NCBI GenBank assembly: GCA_900753245.1
Contig: CAADYJ010000046.1
Location: 1 to 6,792 of the forward strand
Length of the DNA stretch: 6,792 bases
Source of the DNA: Clostridia bacterium
Lineage (GTDB): Bacteria > Bacillota > Clostridia > TANB77 > CAG-508
Direction: 5' to 3'
Shown here piece after piece: positions 1-5,751 of the stretch. The notes below the pieces were generated by a model. It saw only the letters and a list, made by a program, of their open reading frames with translations. It had not been told where the DNA came from and ran no database searches. Numbering within the stretch: position 1 is the first letter of the stretch; every line of letters begins with the position of its first letter. Made by a program: the position numbers and the translations under genes.

Positions 1-1
1 A

Positions 2-76
2 TGGGTAATTAATAGTGGAACAGATACAACTAATATGTTTGAGCGTTGTTATGCTCAAATTGTAACAAAGCAATAA
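2..76 (+). CDS. 3' end of an unidentified protein-coding gene (partial)
   Basis: An open frame enters from the left edge (codons in phase with base 2) and stops at TAA 74-76, giving 24 residues that end in CYAQIVTKQ. It is directly followed by a strong terminator, which fits the end of a transcription unit. The segment NSGTDTTNMFERC has the spacing of the 'MF..C' core found in BspA-like (DUF285) surface-protein repeats, but 24 residues are too few to assign a family, so this resemblance is only a hint. No start is visible. The frame could also be a chance open stretch; the terminator position is the main reason to accept it. Confidence 0.5.
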   Translation, partial: WVINSGTDTTNMFERCYAQIVTKQ

Positions 77-99
77 AACAAAAAATATATAAATATTTT

Positions 100-141
100 T
101 AATTCTCCCAAAAGTCTAAAATAATATTTTTGGGAGAATTA
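100..141 (+). terminator. Intrinsic terminator of the upstream gene
   Basis: Arms 100-113 (TAATTCTCCCAAAA) and 128-141 (TTTTGGGAGAATTA) form a perfect 14-bp stem with a 14-nt loop. A T-rich tail (CTTTATTTTA) follows. The stem holds a CTCCC/GGGAG block, GC-rich for this DNA. It lies 24 bp after the stop of the partial upstream gene and just before the metG promoter, so it separates the two transcription units. Its 5' flank contains a T run and A-rich DNA, so it may also work on the opposite strand. Confidence 0.85.
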
Positions 142-155
142 CTTTATTTTACATA

Positions 156-184
156 TTGTATTTATAACAAAACTGTGATAAAAT
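156..184 (+). promoter_or_regulatory. Housekeeping sigma-A-type promoter for metG
   Basis: The -35 box TTGTAT (156-161) and -10 box TAAAAT (179-184) are separated by exactly 17 bp. TGA immediately before the -10 supplies an extended TGn element. Transcription would start near 191, leaving a leader of about 37 nt before the metG start. That is too short for a T-box or SAM riboswitch, so the gene looks constitutively expressed. Confidence 0.7.
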
Positions 185-227
185 GCTATAAGTTATAGAA
201 AAGTTAAAAATGTAAGGAGGAAACAAA

Positions 228-1814
228 GTGGAAAAGAAAACATTTTATATTACAACACCAATTTATTATCCAAGTGGAAAATTTCATATAGGAACAGCAT
301 ATACAACAGTACTTGCTGATAGTATGAAACGTTATAAAGTAGCAAGAGGTTATGATTCTTACATGTTAACTGGATTAGATGAACATGGTCAAAAAATTCA
401 AGAAGTAGCTCAAAAAAATGGAAAGACACCTCAACAACATGTTAATGAAATGGCAGATGCTGCAAAAAAATTATGGGCTAAAATGGAAATAGATTATGAT
501 GATTTTATTCGTACAACAGAACCAAGACATACAAAAGTTGTAGAAGATATATTTGATAGATTAATGGAGCAAGGAGACATTTATTTAGGAGAATATGAAG
601 GTTGGTACTGTACACCATGCGAAACATTTTTTACAGATACACAATTAGTTGATGGAAAATGTCCAGACTGTGGTAGAGAAGTTAAGAAAATGAAAGAAGA
701 ATCATATTTCTTCAATATGAAAAAATATCAAGATAGATTAATAAAATTTTATGAAGAAAATCCAGACTTCATAGCACCAGAGTCTAGAAAGAATGAATTA
801 TTTAATAATTTTATAAAACCAGGATTAGAAGATTTATGTGTAAGTAGAACAAGTTTTGATTGGGGAGTTAAAGTAAGAAAAAATCCTAAACACGTTGTAT
901 ATGTTTGGTTAGATGCTTTAACAAACTATATTACAGCTTTAGGATATGGTTCAGATGATGATAGTAAATTCAAAAAATACTGGCCAGCAGATGTTCACAT
1001 TGTAGGAAAAGATATTATTCGTTTCCATGGTATATATTGGCCAATATTCTTAATGGCATTAGATCTACCATTACCTAAGAAGTTATACGCACATGGTTGG
1101 ATAATGATGAAAGACGGAAAAATGTCTAAATCTAAAGGAAATATTGTTTATCCAGAATTATTAATAGATAGATATGGATTGGATGCAACAAAATATTTCT
1201 TATTAAAAGAACTACAATATGGACAAGATGGAGTATTTACACCAGAAGGATTTGTAGAAAGGTATAATATAGATTTATGTAATGATTTAGGAAATTTATT
1301 AAATAGAACAATAGGAATGATGAATAAATATTACGGTGGAAATATTCCAAAGTCAAATGTAAAAAGCGATTTAGATATAGAACTAGAAAAATATGTGCTA
1401 GAGCAAGTAAAAAATGTAGAAGAAAGTATGGATAGCTTACATGTAAGTAATGCATTAGGAGAAATTTGGAACATAATATCAAGAAGCAACAAATATATTG
1501 ATGAAACTGCACCTTGGATTTTAGCAAAATCAGAAGTAGAAGAAGATAAAGAAAAATTAAAATCAGTAATGTATCATTTAGCAGAAAACTTAAGAATAGT
1601 AGCAATATTATTAAATCCATTTATGAAAAATACTTCAAAAGCAATGTTAAAACAATTAGGAATTATTGATGAAAAATTATTAACTTGGGAAAGCATGAAA
1701 GAGTACGATATATTACCTGAAAATACTAAAGTCATAGAAAAAGGTGAACCTTTATTTATGAGATTAGATGTAGAAGAAGAAGTAGAATTTATAAAAGAAG
1801 GTATGAAAAAATAA
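228..1814 (+). CDS. metG: Methionyl-tRNA synthetase
   Basis: Class I aminoacyl-tRNA synthetase that charges tRNA-Met with methionine in the cytoplasm, using ATP; essential for initiation and elongation. The 528-residue product shows the HIGH-type signature FHIG (19-22), a zinc knuckle with two CxxC pairs (C128/C131 and C145/C148), the methionine-site segment YVWLDA (225-230), and the KMSKS loop (298-302). The helical anticodon-binding domain follows at about 340-510. The protein stops right after the conserved PLFMRLDVEEEVE segment. The C-terminal Trbp111-like tRNA-binding/dimerisation domain present in longer family members such as the roughly 660-residue B. subtilis enzyme is therefore absent. 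The start is GTG, chosen because AAGGAGG (214-220) lies 7 nt upstream and the N-terminus matches the family. It is probably co-transcribed with the small gene 19 bp downstream. Confidence 0.97.
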   Translation: MEKKTFYITTPIYYPSGKFHIGTAYTTVLADSMKRYKVARGYDSYMLTGLDEHGQKIQEVAQKNGKTPQQHVNEMADAAKKLWAKMEIDYDDFIRTTEPRHTKVVEDIFDRLMEQGDIYLGEYEGWYCTPCETFFTDTQLVDGKCPDCGREVKKMKEESYFFNMKKYQDRLIKFYEENPDFIAPESRKNELFNNFIKPGLEDLCVSRTSFDWGVKVRKNPKHVVYVWLDALTNYITALGYGSDDDSKFKKYWPADVHIVGKDIIRFHGIYWPIFLMALDLPLPKKLYAHGWIMMKDGKMSKSKGNIVYPELLIDRYGLDATKYFLLKELQYGQDGVFTPEGFVERYNIDLCNDLGNLLNRTIGMMNKYYGGNIPKSNVKSDLDIELEKYVLEQVKNVEESMDSLHVSNALGEIWNIISRSNKYIDETAPWILAKSEVEEDKEKLKSVMYHLAENLRIVAILLNPFMKNTSKAMLKQLGIIDEKLLTWESMKEYDILPENTKVIEKGEPLFMRLDVEEEVEFIKEGMKK

Positions 1815-1833
1815 AATAAAAGAGGTGCTAAAA

Positions 1834-1998
1834 ATGGACGAAAAACATAGACAATATTGTATAAAGTTAGGAAATCCATATATGGAAAGTGAAAAATATC
1901 AAAAACCATATCAATATGATGAAGCAGAAAATTTTTGGGAACAACCTGCAAATAATAATTTAGATTGGAGAAAAAACAACAAAAAGTTCACAAATTAG
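1834..1998 (+). CDS. Small hypothetical protein, 54 aa, in the metG operon
   Basis: A short open frame starts at ATG 1834, with AGAGGTG (1821-1827) 6 nt upstream as ribosome-binding site, and ends at TAG 1996-1998. It lies 19 bp after metG with no terminator between, so it is probably co-transcribed. The product is hydrophilic and rich in Asn, Lys, Tyr, Glu and Gln. It has a single Cys (C9), two Trp, no signal peptide, no membrane segment and no CxxC pair. I do not recognise a family. The good ribosome-binding site, the absence of a competing frame and the hairpin that follows its stop all support a real gene. Its function is unknown and the link to metG may be incidental. Confidence 0.65.
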   Translation: MDEKHRQYCIKLGNPYMESEKYQKPYQYDEAENFWEQPANNNLDWRKNNKKFTN

Positions 1999-2023
1999 AC
2001 ATATTTTCAAAGTATAATAAAAT
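1996..2023 (+). promoter_or_regulatory. Candidate promoter for the two-component operon
   Basis: TAGACA (1996-2001, five of six bases matching TTGACA) and TAAAAT (2018-2023) are 16 bp apart. A perfect TATAAT also lies at 2013-2018 but has no good -35 at the right distance. The -35 box overlaps the stop codon of the preceding small gene. Transcription would start near 2030, which puts the hairpin at 2037-2061 in the leader. Confidence 0.4.
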
Positions 2024-2036
2024 AGGTACAAAAAAT

Positions 2037-2061
2037 AGAGCAATAAATATAGTATTGCTCT
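2037..2061 (+). terminator. Hairpin between the metG unit and the response regulator (terminator or leader attenuator)
   Basis: AGAGCAATA (2037-2045) pairs perfectly with TATTGCTCT (2053-2061) around a 7-nt loop, and TTATTTTAAA follows. The 9-bp stem and broken T tract suggest a moderate intrinsic terminator for the metG/small-gene transcript. It lies only 12 bp before the response-regulator ribosome-binding site (GGAGG 2076-2080). Any promoter upstream of it would have to transcribe through it, so partial read-through is possible. Confidence 0.55.
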
Positions 2062-2089
2062 TATTTTAAAATTATGGAGGAAATATAAA

Positions 2090-2767
2090 ATGAATGATAT
2101 TACAGTTTTAGTAGTAGATGATGAATCAAGAATGAGAAAATTAGTAAAAGACTTTTTGACTAAAAAAGGTTATAATGTATTAGAAGCTCAAGATGGGGAA
2201 GCTGCATTACAGGTATTTGAAGAAAATAAGAATAAAATAAGCATTATATTATTGGATGTAATGATGCCAAAGTTAGATGGGTGGTCTGTATTAAGGCAAA
2301 TAAGGCAAAATTCAGATGTACCTATTATAATGCTTACAGCAAGAGGAGAAGAACAAGATGAATTATTTGGATTTGAATTAGGTGTAGATGAATATATATC
2401 TAAACCATTTAGTCCTAAAATTTTAGTAGCTAGGGTAGAATCTATTTTAAATCGTACAAAACCAAAAGAAAAGGATGTAAAGGAATACGGTGGAATTGTA
2501 ATAGATTCTGATGGAAGAACTGTAAAAATAGATGGAAAACAAATAGATTTAAGTTTAAGAGAATATGAGTTACTAAAATATTTAGTAGATAATAATGGAA
2601 TAGCTTTATCAAGAGATAAAATATTGAATAATGTTTGGAACTATGACTATTATGGAGATTCTAGAACAATAGATAGCCACATAAAAAAAATAAGACATAA
2701 ATTAGGAAAAAAAGGAAAATATATTGAAACAATAAGAGGCGTTGGATATAAGTTCGAAGTAAAATAG
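2090..2767 (+). CDS. OmpR/PhoB-family DNA-binding response regulator
   Basis: Cytoplasmic two-component transcription factor of 225 residues, the usual length for the family. The receiver domain (about 4-120) has the acidic pair D10/D11, the phospho-acceptor D56 in LLDVMMPKLDGW, T83 in MLTA, and the invariant lysine K105 in SKPF. A short linker leads to a winged-helix DNA-binding domain (about 131-224) with the hallmarks LSLREYELLKYL, a recognition helix around RTIDSHIKKIRHKL and the C-terminal wing RGVGYKF. The start is ATG 2090, with GGAGG 9 nt upstream. The sensor kinase gene begins 9 bp after its stop, so the two form a cognate pair. All catalytic residues are intact. The stimulus and target genes cannot be read from the sequence. 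Confidence 0.96.
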   Translation: MNDITVLVVDDESRMRKLVKDFLTKKGYNVLEAQDGEAALQVFEENKNKISIILLDVMMPKLDGWSVLRQIRQNSDVPIIMLTARGEEQDELFGFELGVDEYISKPFSPKILVARVESILNRTKPKEKDVKEYGGIVIDSDGRTVKIDGKQIDLSLREYELLKYLVDNNGIALSRDKILNNVWNYDYYGDSRTIDSHIKKIRHKLGKKGKYIETIRGVGYKFEVK

Positions 2768-2776
2768 GAGAATAGG

Positions 2777-4318
2777 ATGAATGGAATAAAGGAAAAATTT
2801 AAATCTGTAAGAGTAAGATTATTCTTATCTTTGTGTATAGTAGTATCAATTATAGTAATATTTTTAATAATAATTAACAATGTTGTATTAGAAAGTTTTT
2901 ATTTATATTCTAAAATAAAAAATGTAAGGCTTGCATATGAAAAAATAAATTCATACTATAGTGAAATTCAAAACGATTCTAATTACAATATAGATATAGA
3001 AAAAGAATTAGAAAATATTTCAATAAAGAATGATTTTGATATTTTAATAGTTAGTGATCAAAATGTTTTAGTTTTTAGTTCAGAAAAAAATTTGACCTCT
3101 TCAGTAAATAAAATTAATGAAGTTATTGTAAATAGAAGAAATAATCAATTTTTTTCTGAAGGAAATATAGATAAAAGAAACAGAGTGATTTACAAAAATG
3201 ATAATGTTACAATTAGAAGAATTGTAGATGAAAAGAATTCAATGAATTACATATTTTTATCAGCTACTTTAGATAACGGAAATACTTTATATATAAGAAT
3301 ACAAGTGGCATCTATACAAGAAAGTGTAAAAATATCAAATAACCTATTAGTATTAATAGGAGGAGTATCAATACTTATAGCTGGATTGTTAGCTTCATTT
3401 ATTTCTAAAAAGTTTACCGAACCAATTTTAGAATTAAATGGTATAGCGCAAAATATGTCGAAATTAGACTTTAGTAAAAAGTATAGAGTAAAAGATACAG
3501 ATGACGAAATTAATAATTTGGGAAAAAGTATAAATACAATGTCAGATAAGCTAGAAGCGACAATAAAACAATTAAGAAATACAAATGTAGAATTGGAGAA
3601 AGACATTGAAGAAAAATCTAAAATAGATGAAATGAGAAAGCAATTTATATCAGATGTTTCTCACGAATTAAAAACACCTATCGCTTTAATTCAAGGATAT
3701 GCAGAAGGCTTAATTGAGAATGTAAATGATGATGAAGAGTCTAGAAAATTTTATGCAGAAGTAATACTAGATGAATCAAATAAAATGGATACATTAGTAA
3801 AACAGCTTTTAGAATTAATGAAATTGGAATACGGAAAAAGAGAGTTTAATAATGTTGAATTTAACATTGGAGAATTAATTAAAGAAGTAATTAGAAAATG
3901 CGATGTAATGTTAAAAGAAAAACAAATAGAAGTAGAATATGATGATACAAAAGAAGTATATGTTAATGCAGATGAATTTTATATAGAGCAAGTTATTACA
4001 AATTATCTTACAAATGCAATAAAAAATGCAAAAACAATAAATGAGAAAAAGAAAATTCAAGTAAAAGTAGAAGAAACTAAAAAACAAAAAGTTCGAATAA
4101 CTGTATTTAATACAGGAGATAAAATAAAAGATGAAGAATTAGAAAGAATATGGAAACGTTTTTACAAGTCAGACTCATCTAGAAATAGAGAAGATGGAGG
4201 AACCGGAATAGGACTTTCTTTAGTTAAGGCAATTATGAATAATTACAAAAATGATTACGGAGTAAATAATAAAGAAGATGGTGTAGAGTTTTATTTTGAA
4301 TTAGATAAAAGACAATAA
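2777..4318 (+). CDS. Membrane sensor histidine kinase with HAMP domain
   Basis: Partner of the preceding response regulator, 513 residues. Order: first membrane helix (about 14-36), extracytoplasmic sensor region of about 150 residues (37-187), second membrane helix (about 188-210), HAMP linker (about 211-265), a coiled-coil stretch, then a HisKA domain with phospho-acceptor H296 in SDVSHELKTP. The HATPase domain follows: N box NYLTNAIKNA (409-418), F box IWKRFYKSD (458-466) and G2 box GGTGIGLSLVKAI (474-487). The G1 box reads FNTGDKI, with Asn in place of the usual Asp, a variant I recall from VanS-like kinases of Bacillota. The start ATG is preceded by AGGAG (2766-2770), which overlaps the regulator's stop codon. 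The sensor region has no domain I recognise. A terminator follows 5 bp after the stop. Confidence 0.95.
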   Translation: MNGIKEKFKSVRVRLFLSLCIVVSIIVIFLIIINNVVLESFYLYSKIKNVRLAYEKINSYYSEIQNDSNYNIDIEKELENISIKNDFDILIVSDQNVLVFSSEKNLTSSVNKINEVIVNRRNNQFFSEGNIDKRNRVIYKNDNVTIRRIVDEKNSMNYIFLSATLDNGNTLYIRIQVASIQESVKISNNLLVLIGGVSILIAGLLASFISKKFTEPILELNGIAQNMSKLDFSKKYRVKDTDDEINNLGKSINTMSDKLEATIKQLRNTNVELEKDIEEKSKIDEMRKQFISDVSHELKTPIALIQGYAEGLIENVNDDEESRKFYAEVILDESNKMDTLVKQLLELMKLEYGKREFNNVEFNIGELIKEVIRKCDVMLKEKQIEVEYDDTKEVYVNADEFYIEQVITNYLTNAIKNAKTINEKKKIQVKVEETKKQKVRITVFNTGDKIKDEELERIWKRFYKSDSSRNREDGGTGIGLSLVKAIMNNYKNDYGVNNKEDGVEFYFELDKRQ

Positions 4319-4323
4319 TTTAT

Positions 4324-4356
4324 AAGAATCCAGGAATTTGATATTCTTGGATTTTT
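4324..4356 (+). terminator. Intrinsic terminator of the two-component operon
   Basis: AATCCAGGAAT (4327-4337) pairs with ATTCTTGGATT (4343-4353) around a 5-nt loop, with one G-U pair in the 11-bp core. The stem can be extended outward through G-U, A-U and A-U pairs to 4324/4356. The right arm runs into the tract ATTTTTAATA. It begins 5 bp after the kinase stop and clearly ends that transcription unit. Confidence 0.85.
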
Positions 4357-4455
4357 AATATTCTGGGGAAATTTGAAGAGTTTACTAGAATGTAAAAAAG
4401 TTTTGTTAAATATTTCTTAAGTCGAAAAATGAGAGAAAAAGGCGATGAAAAGTTC

Positions 4456-4484
4456 TTTACATAATTGAAAAAATATGGTAACAT
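4456..4484 (+). promoter_or_regulatory. Candidate promoter of the sortase-SipW operon
   Basis: TTTACA (4456-4461) and TAACAT (4479-4484) are 17 bp apart, with TGG directly before the -10 giving an extended -10. The predicted start of transcription is near 4491, leaving about 50 nt of leader before the sortase. It lies 100 bp after the kinase terminator, in the only gap before the operon. The boxes are imperfect, and an alternative -10 (CATAAT, 4482-4487) has poor spacing. Confidence 0.5.
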
Positions 4485-4494
4485 AATTTTACAA

Positions 4495-4510
4495 TTTAAT
4501 TGCAATTAAA
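4495..4510. repeat. Perfect 16-bp palindrome, candidate operator
   Basis: TTTAATTGCAATTAAA is identical to its own reverse complement. It starts about 4 bp after the predicted transcription start of the sortase operon and 32 bp before the sortase start codon. It has no loop and no T tract, so it is not a terminator. A binding site for a dimeric regulator is the natural reading. AT-rich DNA produces such palindromes fairly easily, so the evidence is its length plus its position. Confidence 0.45.
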
Positions 4511-4525
4511 AATTTATTCAAAAAA

Positions 4526-4533
4526 GTAGGTGA
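4526..4533 (+). promoter_or_regulatory. Ribosome-binding site deciding the sortase start
   Basis: GTAGGTGA lies 9 nt before ATG 4543. A closer ATG at 4539 is out of frame and stops after five codons (MHDQL), so the 4543 start is the productive one. Ribosomes starting at 4539 would make only a pentapeptide, which could lower sortase yield. Confidence 0.55.
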
Positions 4534-4542
4534 AGTATATGC

Positions 4543-5154
4543 ATGATCAACTATAACAAAAGAAGCATAACAATCTATTCTATTATCATAACAATTATTG
4601 TCTACATATTTATTCAAATAATTTTAAGTTCATTTAATTTTAATCAAAAAAAGGAAAAAAGTTCAGTATTAGTTCTAAAAACAAGTAATGTAAATCCAAT
4701 TGTAGAAATTTCAAAAGACAAACAAATAAATAATTTTTTTAATTCAGATAATGAAAATAAATATAGTAAATACGATTGGAGAATTATTATATCAAAAATA
4801 AATCTAAATGCTCCCATTTTAGAAGGTACAAGTAAAGAAACATTAAGAAAAGGTGTTGGTCATTTTGAAAACACAAGTAGTTGGAATGGAAATGTTTGTT
4901 TAGCTGCGCATAATAGAGGTTACAAATATAATTATTTTCAGGAACTAAAAAAACTAGAAATAGGAGATAGAATTTTATATCAAAAACAAGAAGAAAGTAG
5001 AGAATATAAAGTATGTTATAAAGAAAAAATAATGGAAACAGATTTGTCAAAAATAGAAGAAACAAAAGAAAACAGAATAACATTAATAACATGTGTAGAA
5101 AATATGCCTGAATACAGATTATGTATTCAGGCAGAAGAAATAAAGAAAGGATAG
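4543..5154 (+). CDS. Membrane-anchored sortase (class B/D-like transpeptidase)
   Basis: Cysteine transpeptidase acting on the outer face of the membrane: sortases cleave a C-terminal sorting motif in exported proteins and join them to the cell wall or to each other. The 203-residue protein has a short basic N-terminus, one membrane helix (about 9-30), a linker rich in Asn, Lys and Ser, and a sortase barrel from about residue 78. Catalytic residues are visible: H123 in LAAHNRG, C184 in TLITC and R192 in EYRLCIQAE. There is no C-terminal membrane helix, unlike class C pilus-polymerising sortases, so class B- or D-like is more likely; a firm class needs a profile search. Extra cysteines are at 119, 158 and 194. 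It is first in a four-gene operon, its stop lying 4 bp before the TasA-like gene. The last part of the gene holds a perfect hairpin. Confidence 0.88.
   Translation: MINYNKRSITIYSIIITIIVYIFIQIILSSFNFNQKKEKSSVLVLKTSNVNPIVEISKDKQINNFFNSDNENKYSKYDWRIIISKINLNAPILEGTSKETLRKGVGHFENTSSWNGNVCLAAHNRGYKYNYFQELKKLEIGDRILYQKQEESREYKVCYKEKIMETDLSKIEETKENRITLITCVENMPEYRLCIQAEEIKKG
5105..5133 (+). promoter_or_regulatory. Perfect 12-bp RNA hairpin inside the sortase 3' end
   Basis: TGCCTGAATACA (5105-5116) and TGTATTCAGGCA (5122-5133) are exact reverse complements around a 5-nt loop (GATTA). The hairpin lies within codons for the conserved sortase segment around R192. It ends 12 nt before AAAGGA (5146-5151), the ribosome-binding site of the TasA-like gene. 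An A/G-rich stretch follows rather than a T run, so it is not an intrinsic terminator. It could mark an mRNA processing or stability boundary between the enzyme gene and the structural-protein gene. Confidence 0.55.
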
Positions 5155-5158
5155 GTCA

Positions 5159-5749
5159 ATGAAAAAGCAAAAAAAGTTAAGAAAAATATTAATAGCGCTT
5201 TTGTTAGTTTTAATTATATTAATAGCAATATTAGGTAGTACATATTCAAAATATATTACAAAAGTAGAAGGAAAGGGAGTTATAGAAGTAGCAAAATGGG
5301 CTTTTTTAGTAAATGGGCAAACGGCTACAATGACAAATATAAATTTAGCTCAAACTTATAACCCAAGTACACTGGTAAAAAATAAAATTGCACCAGGAAC
5401 AAGAGGATCTTTTGATATAGTAATAGATACAAGAGGTTCAGATGTAGGAATAGACTATGATGTGAAATTTTTAAATCAAACAAATAAACCAGCAAATTTA
5501 AAATTTGATTTAAATGGAACAATAGTAGATTCTATAAACAATTTAGAAGAAATGCTAAAAGGAAATATACCAGCGGACTCAAATGAAAAAGTAAAAACAT
5601 TTACAATAAAATGGTTTTGGAATTATGAAACAGGAAATACACAAGAGCAAAAAGTAAATGCAGATATTCAAGATACAAAAGATGGAAAAAGCTTAGGTCA
5701 ATACAGTTTTGATGTTATTGTAACAGGAAGACAAGTAGAACCAGCATAA
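5159..5749 (+). CDS. TasA/camelysin-like exported protein (SipW-type signal peptide)
   Basis: Probable secreted fibre or matrix protein of 196 residues. A basic start (MKKQKKLRK) leads into a hydrophobic core (10-26) ending ILGSTYSKY, the kind of signal segment processed by SipW-type peptidases. After VIEVAKWAF comes a beta-rich domain. IAPGTRGSFDIVIDTRGSD (78-95), then VGIDYDVKF and PANLKFDLNG, follow the 'PGT.G.F.I...N.GS....Y.V...NLKF' pattern of the TasA/CalY family. There is no cysteine, no LPXTG-like motif and no C-terminal membrane helix. The start is ATG 5159 with AAAGGA 7 nt upstream, inside the end of the sortase gene. The SipW-type peptidase gene follows after 2 bp. Family members form amyloid-like or donor-strand fibres in biofilms; that role here is inferred. 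Camelysin protease activity has been claimed for relatives but nothing catalytic is evident. Confidence 0.82.
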   Translation: MKKQKKLRKILIALLLVLIILIAILGSTYSKYITKVEGKGVIEVAKWAFLVNGQTATMTNINLAQTYNPSTLVKNKIAPGTRGSFDIVIDTRGSDVGIDYDVKFLNQTNKPANLKFDLNGTIVDSINNLEEMLKGNIPADSNEKVKTFTIKWFWNYETGNTQEQKVNADIQDTKDGKSLGQYSFDVIVTGRQVEPA

Positions 5750-5751
5750 TT

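Noticed and set aside
185..227. T-box or SAM riboswitch ahead of metG
   Set aside because: The predicted leader is only about 37 nt, too short for either element, and no T-box sequence or specifier stem is visible.
1237..1951. Long minus-strand open frames opposite metG (and similar ones opposite the kinase, sortase and exported-protein genes)
   Set aside because: They are Leu/Phe/Ile-rich mirror images of AT-rich coding sequence, have no ribosome-binding sites and lie over well-supported genes.
4428..4463. 11-codon open frame (start MREKGDEK) in the gap before the sortase
   Set aside because: It has no ribosome-binding site and lies across the candidate promoter, so it is very likely chance.
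4539..4556. ATG 4539 as a sortase start
   Set aside because: This frame reads MHDQL and stops at once. The sortase frame starts at ATG 4543.
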